From NCBI RefSeq assembly GCF_002086455.1, contig NZ_MVHC01000017.1, positions 21,517 to 85,516 on the forward strand: 64,000 nucleotides of DNA. The letters are read 5' to 3'. Under the pieces are notes generated by a model. That model did no database searches. It worked only from the letters and a program-made list of their open reading frames with translations, and had not been told where the DNA came from. The translations under genes were made by a program, and so were the position numbers. This DNA is from Mycolicibacter algericus DSM 45454 (GTDB taxonomy: Bacteria > Actinomycetota > Actinomycetes > Mycobacteriales > Mycobacteriaceae). Position 1 is the first letter of the stretch. Every line of letters starts with the position of its first letter. Positions 1 through 10,687 of the stretch are shown piece by piece.

Positions 1-302
1 CCCGTGTCGGCAGGATCTTGTTCAGCACCCGGCTGACCAACGCGTTGCTGGTACGCAAACGGGCGCAGTCGAGTGCGCTGTTCGCGATGCTGTCCGGCCG
101 CCACGTCGAAAACGTGCTCCGGGTGCCGGGCAACGACCGGATCAAGGCGGCCGCCCATTTCGTGGTCGGCGGGGTGGCACAGACGATCGGTGCCTGGCTG
201 GCCGGTGACATACACCTGCAGCCCGATCAGCTCGTGGACCAGTTGACCGCACTACTGGGCCAGCTCGACGATCCGGCGCTCTACCGCGATCCGCCGTCGT
301 GA
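1..302 (+). CDS. TetR-family regulator, C-terminal part (cut by window edge)
   Basis: The reading frame is open from the first bases of the window to a TGA at 300-302, so the 5' end lies outside. The visible part is about 99 residues of helical sequence that looks like the ligand-binding and dimerisation half of a TetR regulator. The DNA-binding helix-turn-helix is not in view. It converges on the DUF1707 gene, leaving only 25 bases between the stops. It is the nearest TetR gene to the acyl-CoA operon that starts near 9441, so it could be that operon's regulator, but this is inference. The family call is tentative because only the variable half is seen. Confidence 0.6.
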   Translation, partial: RVGRILFSTRLTNALLVRKRAQSSALFAMLSGRHVENVLRVPGNDRIKAAAHFVVGGVAQTIGAWLAGDIHLQPDQLVDQLTALLGQLDDPALYRDPPS

Positions 303-327
303 TCAGTCGACGGAGGCCCTAGCACCC

Positions 328-927
328 TCAGCTGCGCGACTTGCGCTGTTTGCGCTTGATGCCCACTCCGCCCCACAGTGCAAAGCCGCGGATTCGCACC
401 GTCGGGGCGCCCGGCGTGCCCCGGCCCTCGACACGCTGGTCGAAGCCGCCCATGACGCCATGCCCCTGGATGTCGACGTTGACTTCCGGCGGCAACAGAA
501 TGGTCTGCCCGCCCATGATCGAGTAGGCGTTGATCTCGACGTCGGGTGCGGTGAAGTCGGCGTAGCGCAGGTCGATGACGCCGCCGCCCCACAGCGAGAA
601 CGTGGTCAGCCGCTTGGGTACGTTCCACCGCCCGCGCCGCTCGAACGAACTCATGATCGCCAGCAGCAGTGTCGAGGGCGCGGGTTTGCAGTCGCCGCCG
701 CGGTGCGGGCATACCGAAGAACCCGGAAGGTCGGCACGCAGCCGGTCGAGCTCGTCGTAGGTCTGCGCCGCATAGGCCTTGGCCAGCCGGTCCTCATACT
801 CGCTCATCGGCAGTTGGCCCTGCGCAGCGGCGTCGCCGAGCAGCTGCGCCAGCTGGATCCGGTCGGTGTCCGCGGCACGCGAGGGCGTGCCGTGGGTCTC
901 GTCGCTTCGCCGGGCTGAGTTTCTCAT
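328..927 (-). CDS. DUF1707 protein with LiaF-like C-terminal part (Rv0966c-like)
   Basis: This 199-residue protein carries a DUF1707 domain at residues 20-65, with the usual LAQLLGDAAAQGQL and EYEDRLAKAYAAQTYDEL segments. A beta-rich half with repeated small motifs (SLWGGG, SIMGGQ, GVMGGF, ALWGGV) follows, like cell-wall-stress LiaF/YvqF C-termini. There is no signal peptide or clear membrane helix. Function is unknown. In actinobacteria DUF1707 is usually linked to envelope proteins. The ATG at 927 is preceded by a TAGGCT box (complement of 937-942) about 9 nt upstream, suggesting a very short leader. The M. tuberculosis counterpart is Rv0966c by size and order. Confidence 0.85.
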   Translation of the reverse strand: MRNSARRSDETHGTPSRAADTDRIQLAQLLGDAAAQGQLPMSEYEDRLAKAYAAQTYDELDRLRADLPGSSVCPHRGGDCKPAPSTLLLAIMSSFERRGRWNVPKRLTTFSLWGGGVIDLRYADFTAPDVEINAYSIMGGQTILLPPEVNVDIQGHGVMGGFDQRVEGRGTPGAPTVRIRGFALWGGVGIKRKQRKSRS

Positions 928-1020
928 TGGCTAGACAGCCTACGACGAACTGATTTGCCACGAGCAGGGTTGCCCCAAAGTGCCCGGCGAACCGGAGCGC
1001 GACGGGCCGGCGTGAGGGTG

Positions 1021-1800
1021 TCAGCCGGCCCAGCTGGGGGGACGCTTCTGCAGGAAGGCGAGCATGCCTTCGCGGGCCTCCGCGGAGACGAACATCCGCG
1101 CTGAGGCGACGCTGAGCCGTTCGGCATCCCGGTCGAACCCGGCCAGTACCGCCGCGGTGGTCAGCGCCTTGGAGGCCGCCAGCCCCTGCGGAGATCCGAG
1201 CCGCAGATCGGCGACCAGGCCCGCGACGGTCGCCTCCACATCCTCGGCGGCCAGCGTGATCAGCCCGATCTTCGCGGCTTCGGCGGCGCCGAATTTCTCC
1301 CCGGTCAGGTAGTAGCGCGCCGCTGCCCTGGCCGACAGCTTCGGCAGCAGCGTCAGGGAGATGATCGACGGCGCCACGCCGATCCGGGCCTCGGTCAGCG
1401 CGAAGGTGCTGGCCGGCCCGGCGACCGCGATATCGCACGCGCCGACCAGCCCCATGCCGCCGGCGCGTACGTGGCCGTTGACCGCGGCGATCACCGGTCG
1501 CGGCGACTCGACGATCGCCCGCAGCAGCGCCGCCATCTCACGGGCCCGGTCGGCGGCGAGCTCGCCGGGATCGCCGCCCGACGCCTCGCTCAGATCCGCC
1601 CCGGCGCAGAACGTCTTGCCGGTGTGTCCGAGCACCACCACCCGCACGTTCGGGTCGGCCGCGGCGTCGCGCAGGCCCGCGTGCAGCTGGGCGACCAGCC
1701 TGCTCGACAGCGCGTTGCGGTTGTGCGGCGAGTCCAGGGTCAGCCGGGCCGAGCCGTCTGCGGTGTCCTCGGGACCGGTGTAGGAAACCAGCGTGTCCAT
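1021..1800 (-). CDS. echA7: Enoyl-CoA hydratase/isomerase family protein EchA7
   Basis: This 259-residue crotonase-fold protein is the last gene of a six-gene acyl-CoA operon. It should hydrate an enoyl-CoA made by the acyl-CoA dehydrogenases encoded beside it. The oxyanion-hole segments are visible: FCAGADLSE near residue 66 and HVRAGGMGLVGACDIAVA near residue 110. Its ATG overlaps the stop of fadE12 by one base (TGATG), so translation is probably coupled. Some crotonase-family members act as isomerases or lyases, and the substrate cannot be read from sequence. The call to Rv0971c rests on order and similarity. Confidence 0.88.
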   Translation of the reverse strand: MDTLVSYTGPEDTADGSARLTLDSPHNRNALSSRLVAQLHAGLRDAAADPNVRVVVLGHTGKTFCAGADLSEASGGDPGELAADRAREMAALLRAIVESPRPVIAAVNGHVRAGGMGLVGACDIAVAGPASTFALTEARIGVAPSIISLTLLPKLSARAAARYYLTGEKFGAAEAAKIGLITLAAEDVEATVAGLVADLRLGSPQGLAASKALTTAAVLAGFDRDAERLSVASARMFVSAEAREGMLAFLQKRPPSWAG

Positions 1801-2966
1801 CAGTACGACCGTGGCAGGCCCAGCGACGTCTGCGCGACGAAGTTCAGGATCATCTCCCGGCTCACCGGCGCGATGCGGGCCAGCCGAGACGAGGTGATCG
1901 CCGCGGCGATGCCGTATTCCTTGGTCAGGCCGTTACCACCGAGCGACTGCACCGCCTGGTCGACCGCCCGCGTCGACGCCTCGCCGGCGGCGTATTTGGC
2001 CATGTTGGCCGCCTCCGCAGCCCCGAAGTCGTCGCCGGCGTCGTACAACGTCGCCGCCTTCTGCATCATCAGTTTGGCCAACTGGATCTCGATGTGATTG
2101 GCAGCCAGCGGATGCGACAGGCCCTGGTGCGCGCCGATCGGGGTCTTCCACACCTGACGGGTGTTGACGTAGTCGACGGCCTTGCCGATCGCAAAGCGGC
2201 CCATGCCGACCGCGCTGGCCGCGCCCATGATGCGTTCGGGGTTCAGCCCGGCGAACAGTTGCGCGATGGCGGCGTCCTCGGAGCCCACCAGCGCGTCGGC
2301 CGGCAGCCGGACGTCGTCGAGGAACACCTGAAACTGGCGCTCCGGGCTGACCAGCTCCATCTCGATCGGGGTGTAGGTCAATCCGGGGGTGTCGGTGGGC
2401 ACCACGAACAGGGCGGGCCGCAGGTTGCCGGTCTTGGCGTCTTCGCTGCGGCCGACCACCAGGACCGCCTGCGCCTGGTCGATACCGGAGATGAAGGTCT
2501 TCTGGCCCTTGAGGATCCAGTCCGACCCGTCGCGGCGCGCGGTGGTGGTGATCTTGTGCGAGTTCGACCCGGCGTCCGGTTCGGTGATGGCGAACGCCAT
2601 GGTCAGCGATCCGTCGGCGATGCCGGGGATCCACCGCTTCTTCTGCTCGTCGGTGCCGAACTTGGAGATGATGGTGCCGTTGATGGCAGGCGAGACGACC
2701 ATCATCAGCAGCGCACACCCGTTGGCCGACATCTCTTCCATGACCAGCGACAGTTCGTACATGCCGGCGCCGCCACCGCCGTACTCCTCGGGGAGGTTGA
2801 CGCCGATGAAGCCGAGTTTGCCGGCCTCGTTCCACAGTTCGTCGGTGTGCTGCCCGGCGCGGGCCTTCTCCAGGTAGTAGTCCTGGCCGTAGTTCGAGGC
2901 CATCGCCGCGACGGCATCGCGCAGGGCGCGGCGTTCGTCGTTTTCGATGAAGCTGGTGTCGCTCAT
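1800..2966 (-). CDS. fadE12: Acyl-CoA dehydrogenase FadE12
   Basis: This is a 388-residue flavoprotein of the acyl-CoA dehydrogenase family, at the usual length. It has the FAD and substrate motif AFAITEPDAGSNSHK near residue 130. The C-terminal VQSLGGNGLTKEYG signature comes before the end. It should oxidise an acyl-CoA to the 2,3-enoyl-CoA with an electron-transfer flavoprotein as acceptor. The start ATG at 2966 overlaps the accA2 stop in an ATGA arrangement, and its own stop touches echA7. Presence of two dehydrogenases (FadE12, FadE13) with a biotin carboxylase suggests a branched or isoprenoid-type acyl-CoA. Confidence 0.9.
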   Translation of the reverse strand: MSDTSFIENDERRALRDAVAAMASNYGQDYYLEKARAGQHTDELWNEAGKLGFIGVNLPEEYGGGGAGMYELSLVMEEMSANGCALLMMVVSPAINGTIISKFGTDEQKKRWIPGIADGSLTMAFAITEPDAGSNSHKITTTARRDGSDWILKGQKTFISGIDQAQAVLVVGRSEDAKTGNLRPALFVVPTDTPGLTYTPIEMELVSPERQFQVFLDDVRLPADALVGSEDAAIAQLFAGLNPERIMGAASAVGMGRFAIGKAVDYVNTRQVWKTPIGAHQGLSHPLAANHIEIQLAKLMMQKAATLYDAGDDFGAAEAANMAKYAAGEASTRAVDQAVQSLGGNGLTKEYGIAAAITSSRLARIAPVSREMILNFVAQTSLGLPRSY

Positions 2967-4948
2967 TCTGGGTCTCCTTCTGCTTGCTGTTCGACACGGG
3001 CCAGCACGGCACCGACCTCTACCTGGTCGCCGGGCTTGACGTCGAGTTGGGTGAGCACCCCGTCCGACGGCGCGCTGATGGTGTGCTCCATCTTCATGGC
3101 TTCCAGCCAGATCAGCGGTTGGCCGGCGGTCACCGCGTCACCCAGTCCGGCGCCCAGTCGGATCACGTTGCCAGGCATCGGTGCCAGCAGTGATCCCTGT
3201 TCGACGGCCGATTCGGGGTCCGGGAAGCGAGGCAACGCCACCAGGTGCACGCCGCCGGCGGGGGAGTCGACGTAGACGTCCTGGGAAGCTGAGCCGTAGC
3301 GCGCGACGGTGAACGTGCGGGCGACACCGGCCGGGTCGGCCAGCACCACCTCGTCGGGGCCGGCCGAGACCAGCCTGACATCGCAGTCCTTGACGATCAA
3401 TCCGGTTCGGGTGAAACGGTATTCGATCCGATGCTCGGTGCCGTCGTCGGCGGCGTAGGTCTTGGTCTGAAATCCAGACGGCACGTTGCGCCAGCCGCCG
3501 GGAACGGAGCCGAACGCCTGGGCGGTGGCCCGGTTGTGTGCGGCGTCGGCCAGCGCGGCCGCGACCGCCGCGGTGCGCACCGTCGCCGTGTCGGCCAGCG
3601 GCGCGGACAGTTCGGCCAGGCCGTGGGTGTCGAAGAACGCCGTGTCGGTTGCCCCGTCCAGGAACGCCGGGTGGCGCAGCACGTTGACCAGCAGATCGCG
3701 GTTGGTGCGCAACCCGTGCAGTCGGGTGCGGGCCAGCGCGCTCGCCAGCACCGTGGCCGCCTGCCGGCGGGTCGGCGCGTAGCTGATCACCTTGGCCAGC
3801 ATCGGGTCGTAGTGGATCGAGACGGTCGATCCGTCGACGACACCGGAGTCCAGCCGGATGCCGGTGTGTCGGCACAGCGAGCCGAACTGCGCCGCGACGC
3901 CGGGCACGTCGACGGCGTGCACCGTGCCGGCCTGCGGCTGCCAGCCGCTGCCCGGGTCTTCGGCGTAGAGCCGCACCTCGATCGAATGCCCATGGGCCGG
4001 CGGGGGTTCGGGGTCGAGCCGGGCGCCGTCGGCCACCGCTATCTGCAGTTCGACCAGGTCGACGCCGGTGGTCTCCTCGGTGACCGGGTGCTCGACCTGC
4101 AGCCGGGTGTTCATCTCCAGGAAGTAGAACTCGCCGCGGGAGTCGGCCAAGAACTCCACCGTGCCGGCACCGGTGTAGCCGATCGCGCTCGCCGCCAGCC
4201 GGGCCGCCTCGAAGAGTTTGGCGCGCATGCCCGGGGTGCGCTCCACCAGGGGAGAGGGAGCCTCCTCGATGATCTTCTGGTGACGGCGCTGAATCGAGCA
4301 TTCCCGCTCACCGACCGGCCACACCGTGCCGTGCGCATCGGCCATCACCTGGACCTCGATGTGGTGGCCGGTCGGCAGGTAGCGCTCGCAGAACACCGTG
4401 GGGTCACCGAATGCCGAGGCGGCCTCGCGCTGGGCGGCCGCGACCTCGTCGGCCAGGGCCGACAGTTCGGTGACCACCCGCATGCCGCGGCCGCCGCCGC
4501 CGGCGGAGGCCTTCACCAGCACCGGAAGTTGTTCGGCGGTGACCGATGCCGGGTCCAGCTCTTCCAGGACCGGCACGCCGGCGGCGGCCATCATCTTCTT
4601 CGATTCGATCTTGGATCCCATCGAGGTCACCGCGGCCACCGGCGGCCCGATCCAGGTCAACCCGGCGTCCTGCACTGCGGCGGCGAAATCGGCGTTCTCG
4701 GACAGGAATCCGTAGCCGGGGTGGATGGCGTCGGCCCCGGCGGCACGGGCCGCGTCGATGATCGTCTCGGCCGACAGGTAGGACGTGGTCTGCGGCAGCC
4801 GCACTTTCGCGTCGGCTTCGGCGACGTGCGGCATGGCGGCGTCGGGGTCGGTGTAGACCGCGACGGTGCCCAGCCCCAGCCGGCGGCAGGTGGCGAAGAC
4901 CCGACGGGCGATCTCGCCGCGATTGGCCACCAGGACGTTACTGATCAT
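2963..4948 (-). CDS. accA2: Acyl-CoA carboxylase alpha subunit (biotin carboxylase plus biotin carrier)
   Basis: This 661-residue subunit carries biotin carboxylase in its N-terminal 450 residues and a biotinyl carrier domain at its C-terminus. The N-terminus reads VLVANRGEIARRV. The glycine-rich ATP-grasp segment KASAGGGGRGM and the EMNTRLQVEHPVTE active-site stretch follow. The biotin attachment motif EAMKM places the lysine at residue 619. The frame is open further upstream, but the ATG at 4948 is chosen because an AGAAGG ribosome site precedes it and the family N-terminus begins there. It should pair with AccD2, whose stop lies 40 bases upstream, to carboxylate an acyl-CoA. Confidence 0.93.
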   Translation of the reverse strand: MISNVLVANRGEIARRVFATCRRLGLGTVAVYTDPDAAMPHVAEADAKVRLPQTTSYLSAETIIDAARAAGADAIHPGYGFLSENADFAAAVQDAGLTWIGPPVAAVTSMGSKIESKKMMAAAGVPVLEELDPASVTAEQLPVLVKASAGGGGRGMRVVTELSALADEVAAAQREAASAFGDPTVFCERYLPTGHHIEVQVMADAHGTVWPVGERECSIQRRHQKIIEEAPSPLVERTPGMRAKLFEAARLAASAIGYTGAGTVEFLADSRGEFYFLEMNTRLQVEHPVTEETTGVDLVELQIAVADGARLDPEPPPAHGHSIEVRLYAEDPGSGWQPQAGTVHAVDVPGVAAQFGSLCRHTGIRLDSGVVDGSTVSIHYDPMLAKVISYAPTRRQAATVLASALARTRLHGLRTNRDLLVNVLRHPAFLDGATDTAFFDTHGLAELSAPLADTATVRTAAVAAALADAAHNRATAQAFGSVPGGWRNVPSGFQTKTYAADDGTEHRIEYRFTRTGLIVKDCDVRLVSAGPDEVVLADPAGVARTFTVARYGSASQDVYVDSPAGGVHLVALPRFPDPESAVEQGSLLAPMPGNVIRLGAGLGDAVTAGQPLIWLEAMKMEHTISAPSDGVLTQLDVKPGDQVEVGAVLARVEQQAEGDPE

Positions 4949-4988
4949 TGACTCTGCCTTCTGCTCTTCGCGCAAGCGCTCATCGCGC

Positions 4989-6584
4989 TCACATCCGGAA
5001 GACGCCGAAGTTCGACGTCCCCTCGACCGGGCCATTGGCAATGGCGGACAAACACATTCCCAGCACGGTGCGGGTGTCGCGCGGGTCGATCACCCCGTCG
5101 TCGTAGAGCCGGCCGGACAGGAACATCGGCAGCGACTCCGCCTCGATCTGGGCTTCGATCGCGGCCCGCAGCGCGGCATCGGCCGCCTCGTCCACCTGCT
5201 GGCCGCGGGCCTCGGCAGCGGCGCGGCTCACGATCGAGATGACCCCGGCCAGCTGCGTGCCGCCCATCACCGCGGCTTTGGAGCTCGGCCAGGCGAACAG
5301 GAACCGCGGATCGTAGGCCCGCCCGCACATGCCGTAATGCCCGGCGCCGTAGGAGGCCCCGATCAGCAGCGAGATGTGCGGCACCGTCGAGTTCGACACG
5401 GCGTTGATCATCATCGAGCCGTGCTTGATCATGCCGCCCTCTTCATAGGCCTTGCCGACCATGTACCCGGTGGTGTTGTGCAGGAACAACAGTGGGGTGT
5501 CAGACCGGTTGGCCAGCTGGATGAACTGGGTCGCCTTCTGGGATTCCTCGCTGAACAGCACCCCGCGCGCGTTGGCCAGGATGCCGATCGGATACCCGTG
5601 CAGCCGGGCCCAGCCGGTGATGAGCGACGAGCCGTACATGGCCTTGAACTCGTCGAAGTCCGAGCCGTCGACGATGCGGGCGATCACCTCCCGCGGATCG
5701 AACGGGATGCGCAGATCGGCCGGCACGATGCCGATCAGCTCGTCGGCGTCGTACTTCGGCTCGACGACCGCAGCCGGCTCCGGACCCTGCTTGACCCAAT
5801 TCAGCCGGGCCACGATCCGGCGGCCGATGCGCAGTGCGTCGAGCTCGTCGTTGGCGAAGTAGTCGCCGAGGCCGGACGTGCGGGAGTGCATCTCGGCGCC
5901 ACCGAGTGATTCGTCGTCGGACTCCTCGCCGGTGGCCATCTTCACCAGCGGCGGGCCGGCCAGGAACACTTTCGAGCGTTCCCGGATCATCACCACGTGG
6001 TCGGACATGCCGGGCACATAGGCCCCGCCGGCGGTGGAGTTGCCGAACACCAGCGCGATGGTCGGGATGCCGGCGGCCGACAGCCGGGTCAGGTCGCGGA
6101 ACATCTGACCGCCGGGGATGAAGACTTCCTTCTGGGTGGGCAGGTCCGCCCCGCCGGATTCCACCAGGGAGATCAGCGGAAGCCGGTTCTCGAAGGCGAT
6201 CTGGTTGGCCCGCAGAATCTTTCGCAGCGTCCACGGATTCGACGTACCGCCTTTGACCGTCGGGTCGTTGGCGATGATCATGCACTCGACGCCGCTGACC
6301 GCACCGATTCCGGTGACCACGCTGGCACCGACCTGGAAGTCGCTGCCCCAGGCGGCCAGCGGGCACAGCTCGAGGAAGGGCGAGTCGGCGTCGATGAGCA
6401 GCTCGATGCGCTCCCGGGCGGTCAGCTTGCCCCGGGCGTGGTGCCGTTCGACGTACTTCGGTCCGCCGCCGGCGAGTGCCTTGGCGTGCTCGGCATCGAT
6501 CTCGGCGAGCTTGTCGGTCAGCGCCGCCGCCGCTTCGGTGTAGGCGGGGGAGGAGGGGTCAAGGGTGGACTTGATGGTGGTCAC
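4989..6584 (-). CDS. accD2: Acyl-CoA carboxylase beta subunit (carboxyltransferase)
   Basis: This 531-residue carboxyltransferase belongs to the methylcrotonyl/propionyl-CoA carboxylase beta type. It transfers the carboxyl group from biotin on AccA2 to an acyl-CoA. Visible motifs include KLTARERIELLIDADSPFLE near residue 45 and SGGADLPTQKEVF. The glycine-rich GASYGAGHYGMCGRAYDPRF lies near residue 410. The GTG at 6584 overlaps the fadE13 stop as GTGA, and the family N-terminus starts there. The AtuA neighbour hints at a geranyl-CoA or methylcrotonyl-CoA-like substrate, which is inference only. Confidence 0.92.
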   Translation of the reverse strand: MTTIKSTLDPSSPAYTEAAAALTDKLAEIDAEHAKALAGGGPKYVERHHARGKLTARERIELLIDADSPFLELCPLAAWGSDFQVGASVVTGIGAVSGVECMIIANDPTVKGGTSNPWTLRKILRANQIAFENRLPLISLVESGGADLPTQKEVFIPGGQMFRDLTRLSAAGIPTIALVFGNSTAGGAYVPGMSDHVVMIRERSKVFLAGPPLVKMATGEESDDESLGGAEMHSRTSGLGDYFANDELDALRIGRRIVARLNWVKQGPEPAAVVEPKYDADELIGIVPADLRIPFDPREVIARIVDGSDFDEFKAMYGSSLITGWARLHGYPIGILANARGVLFSEESQKATQFIQLANRSDTPLLFLHNTTGYMVGKAYEEGGMIKHGSMMINAVSNSTVPHISLLIGASYGAGHYGMCGRAYDPRFLFAWPSSKAAVMGGTQLAGVISIVSRAAAEARGQQVDEAADAALRAAIEAQIEAESLPMFLSGRLYDDGVIDPRDTRTVLGMCLSAIANGPVEGTSNFGVFRM

Positions 6585-7725
6585 GATTGGTATCCAAGCG
6601 TTTTGGCGGCCAGTGAGGTCAGGATCTCGGTGGTTCCACCGCCGATGCCGATGATGCGCATGTCTCGATACTGACGCTCCACCTCGGACTCGGCCATATA
6701 ACCCATGCCCCCGAACAGCTGCACCGCCTGGTGGGCCACCCACTCACCGGCCTCCACCGCGGTGTTCTTGGCGAAACACACCTCGGCGATGAGGTTGAAT
6801 TCCCCGGCCAGTTGGCGCTCGACGACGTGGCGGGTGTAGACCCGGGCGACGTCGATCCGGCGGGCCATCTCCGCGAGGGTGTTCTGCACCGCCTGCCGCG
6901 AGATCAGCGGCCGGCCGAAGGTCTCCCGGTCCCGGCACCACGCCAGGGTCAGGTCCAGGCAGCGCTGTGCGCTGGCGTACGCCTGCGCGGCCAGCCCGAC
7001 CCGTTCGGAGACGAACGCGGCGGCGATCTGGGCGAATCCGGTGTTCTCGACGCCGACCAGGTTGGCCACCGGCACCCGGGCGTCGACGTAGGACAGCTCG
7101 GCGGTGTCCGAGGATCGCCAGCCCATCTTCTCCAGCTTGCGACTCACCTCAAACCCCGGCGTGCCCTTCTCGACCACCAGCAGCGACACCCCGGCCGCGC
7201 CGGGGCCGCCGGTGCGCACCGCGGTGACGACGTAGTCGGCGCGGACCGCGGAGGTGATGAAGGTCTTGGAGCCGTTGACCACGTAGTGATCGCCGTCCAG
7301 GCGCGCGGTGGTGCGCAGGTGCCCGACATCCGAGCCGCCGCCGGGCTCGGTGATGGCCAGCGACCCGATCTTCTCCCCGGCCAAGGTGGGGCGCACGAAC
7401 TCCTCGATCAGCCGCGTGTCGCCCGAGGCGATCATGTGCGGCACCGCGATACCGCAGGTGAACAGGGAGGCGAACACGCCGCCTGGTGCTCCCGCCTGGT
7501 GCATCTCCTCGCAGACGATTACCGCGTCGGCGCCGTCCCCGCCGCTGCCGCCGACCTCCTCGGGGAAGCCCGCACCCAGCAAGCCGACCTCGGCGGCCTT
7601 GCGGTGCAGTTCGCGCGGTAGTTCGCCGCTGCGTTCCCACTCGTCGATGTGCGGGGAGATCTCGCGTTCGACGAAACCGCGCACGGTCTTGCGCAGCGCT
7701 TGGCGCTCGGTACTGGTCCAGATAC

Positions 7726-7729
<4 letters not shown>
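6581..7729 (-). CDS. fadE13: Acyl-CoA dehydrogenase FadE13
   Basis: This acyl-CoA dehydrogenase has 382 residues from the GTG at 7729. That start overlaps the upstream stop as GTGA and follows a GAAAGG ribosome site. The FAD and substrate motif SLAITEPGGGSDVGHLRT is near residue 130, and the C-terminal AVQLFGGMGYMAESEVERQYRD signature carries the arginine region typical of the family. It is one of two dehydrogenases in the operon, so each may act at a different step of the pathway. The synteny matches Rv0975c. Confidence 0.9.
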
Positions 7730-9441
<1,712 letters not shown>

Positions 9442-9458
9442 GCGCAATCCCATCACTC

Positions 9459-9474
9459 AACCAACCGGTAGGTT
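9459..9474. promoter_or_regulatory. 16-bp palindrome at the acyl-CoA operon promoter, TetR-type operator candidate
   Basis: The sequence AACCAACCGGTAGGTT is palindromic apart from one A/T pair, with 7 of 8 positions matching between half-sites. It overlaps a TAACCT -10-like box read on the minus strand (complement of 9470-9475), about 28 nt before the ATG at 9441. Short ACCGGT-centred palindromes are common TetR operators. The cognate regulator is not proven. Confidence 0.55.
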
Positions 9475-9533
9475 AGCCGGTACCGCTGGTGTCGCGTCAA
9501 GGCGGGCGTCCCGGTGGTGGTAGCCGGCGCCGT

Positions 9534-9642
9534 GCGGCGGTCCCAGTTTCGCCTCTCCTCCGTCGAGCCTCGCTGAACCGCCGGCCCGATGCGGCGGTCC
9601 CAGTTTCGCCTCTCCTCCGTCGAGCCTCGCTGAACCGCCGGC
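9534..9642. repeat. Two tandem copies of a 57-bp hairpin repeat
   Basis: Two nearly identical 52-bp copies (9534-9585 and 9591-9642) are spaced by exactly 57 bp. Each runs from GCGGCGGTCCCAG to GCTGAACCGCCGGC, and the ends can pair as an imperfect hairpin. Related copies occur at 13572-13621 and, on a variant, inside the sigma gene at 34461-34510. The repeat occupies the roughly 300-base gap between the AtuA-like gene and rpmF. The rest of that gap holds the operator at 9459 and a weak promoter candidate for rpmF (TTGGAG at 9652, TATTCT at 9676). No other gene is visible there. Confidence 0.85.
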
Positions 9643-9757
9643 TGTGCCATTTTGGAGCCGACACAGATTAGGCGCTATTCTTTTGCAGAAGTCCCGCTAT
9701 CGGTATCTGCCTGGTATCTGGCGGCAACCCGCACAATTTTTGAGGAGATGCTCGACC

Positions 9758-9931
9758 ATGGCCGTGCCGAAGCGCAGGATGTCGCGCGCGAACACCCGTT
9801 CCCGCCGCGCGCAGTGGAAGGCCGAGGCAACCGGCCTGGTCAACGTGTCGGTCGCCGGCCGCGCGCACAAGGTGCCGCGCCGACTTCTCAAGGCCGCTCG
9901 ACTGGGCCTCATTGATCTCGACCGCCGCTAA
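9758..9931 (+). CDS. rpmF: 50S ribosomal protein L32
   Basis: This 57-residue basic protein starts [14 protein letters not shown] and ends [11 protein letters not shown], matching actinobacterial L32. The zinc-binding cysteine pairs of other L32 proteins are absent, so this is the cysteine-free form. The ATG at 9758 is chosen because a GAGGAG ribosome site lies 10 nt upstream and the L32 N-terminus starts there, although the frame is open further upstream. It sits before mprA, as in M. tuberculosis (Rv0979A), but without the PE_PGRS gene found between them there. Confidence 0.95.
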   Translation: MAVPKRRMSRANTRSRRAQWKAEATGLVNVSVAGRAHKVPRRLLKAARLGLIDLDRR

Positions 9932-9994
9932 TAGGGCTCCGACACGACCGGCGCCTGACGCTCCAGCTCGCCCTTCGATGATTGGATAGCACAC

Positions 9995-10687
9995 ATGGCT
10001 ACCCGGGTACTGGTTGTTGATGATGACCGCGCGGTGCGTGAGTCGCTGCGCAGGTCCCTGTCGTTCAATGGTTATTCCGTCTCGTTGGCCACCGACGGCG
10101 TCGAGGCACTTGAGGCGATCAGCAACGAACGGCCCGATGCGATGATCCTGGACGTCATGATGCCGCGGCTGGACGGCCTGGAGGTCTGCCGTCAACTGCG
10201 CAGCACCGGTGACGACCTGCCGATTCTGGTGTTGACCGCCCGCGACTCGGTTTCCGAGCGGGTGGCCGGGCTGGACGCCGGCGCCGACGACTACCTGCCG
10301 AAGCCGTTTGCCCTGGAGGAACTGCTGGCGCGGATGCGGGCGTTGCTGCGTCGCACCACCGCCGAGGACCTGTCCGAATCGGTGGCGATGTCGTTCGAGG
10401 ACCTGACGCTGGACCCGGTGACCCGCGAGGTCACCCGCGGTGACCGGCAGATCAGCCTCACCCGGACCGAATTCGCGTTGTTGGAGATGTTGATCGCCAA
10501 TCCGCGCCGCGTGCTCACCCGCAGCCGCATTCTCGAGGAGGTGTGGGGCTTCGACTTCCCCACCTCGGGCAATGCGCTGGAGGTCTACATCGGGTACCTG
10601 CGTCGTAAGACTGAAGCCGAAGGGGAGCCGCGGCTGATCTACACCGTGCGCGGGGTGGGTTACGTGCTTCGCGAGACACCACCCTGA
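9995..10687 (+). CDS. mprA: Response regulator MprA (OmpR/PhoB family)
   Basis: This 230-residue regulator pairs with MprB. The receiver domain has the acidic pair VVDDDRAV at residues 7-14, the phospho-acceptor aspartate at residue 53 in [11 protein letters not shown], and the switch lysine in [10 protein letters not shown] winged-helix DNA-binding domain follows, with [10 protein letters not shown] and the end [10 protein letters not shown]. In M. tuberculosis MprA responds to envelope stress and controls pepD, sigB and sigE; a similar role is inferred. Its TGA overlaps the mprB ATG (TGATG), so the pair is translationally coupled. Confidence 0.97.
   Translation: MATRVLVVDDDRAVRESLRRSLSFNGYSVSLATDGVEALEAISNERPDAMILDVMMPRLDGLEVCRQLRSTGDDLPILVLTARDSVSERVAGLDAGADDYLPKPFALEELLARMRALLRRTTAEDLSESVAMSFEDLTLDPVTREVTRGDRQISLTRTEFALLEMLIANPRRVLTRSRILEEVWGFDFPTSGNALEVYIGYLRRKTEAEGEPRLIYTVRGVGYVLRETPP

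Noticed and set aside
3431..4951. Long open frame (506 codons) on the plus strand opposite accA2
   Set aside because: It mirrors the biotin carboxylase codons on the other strand. High GC at third positions of the real gene keeps the antisense frame open, and its translation has no recognisable motif.
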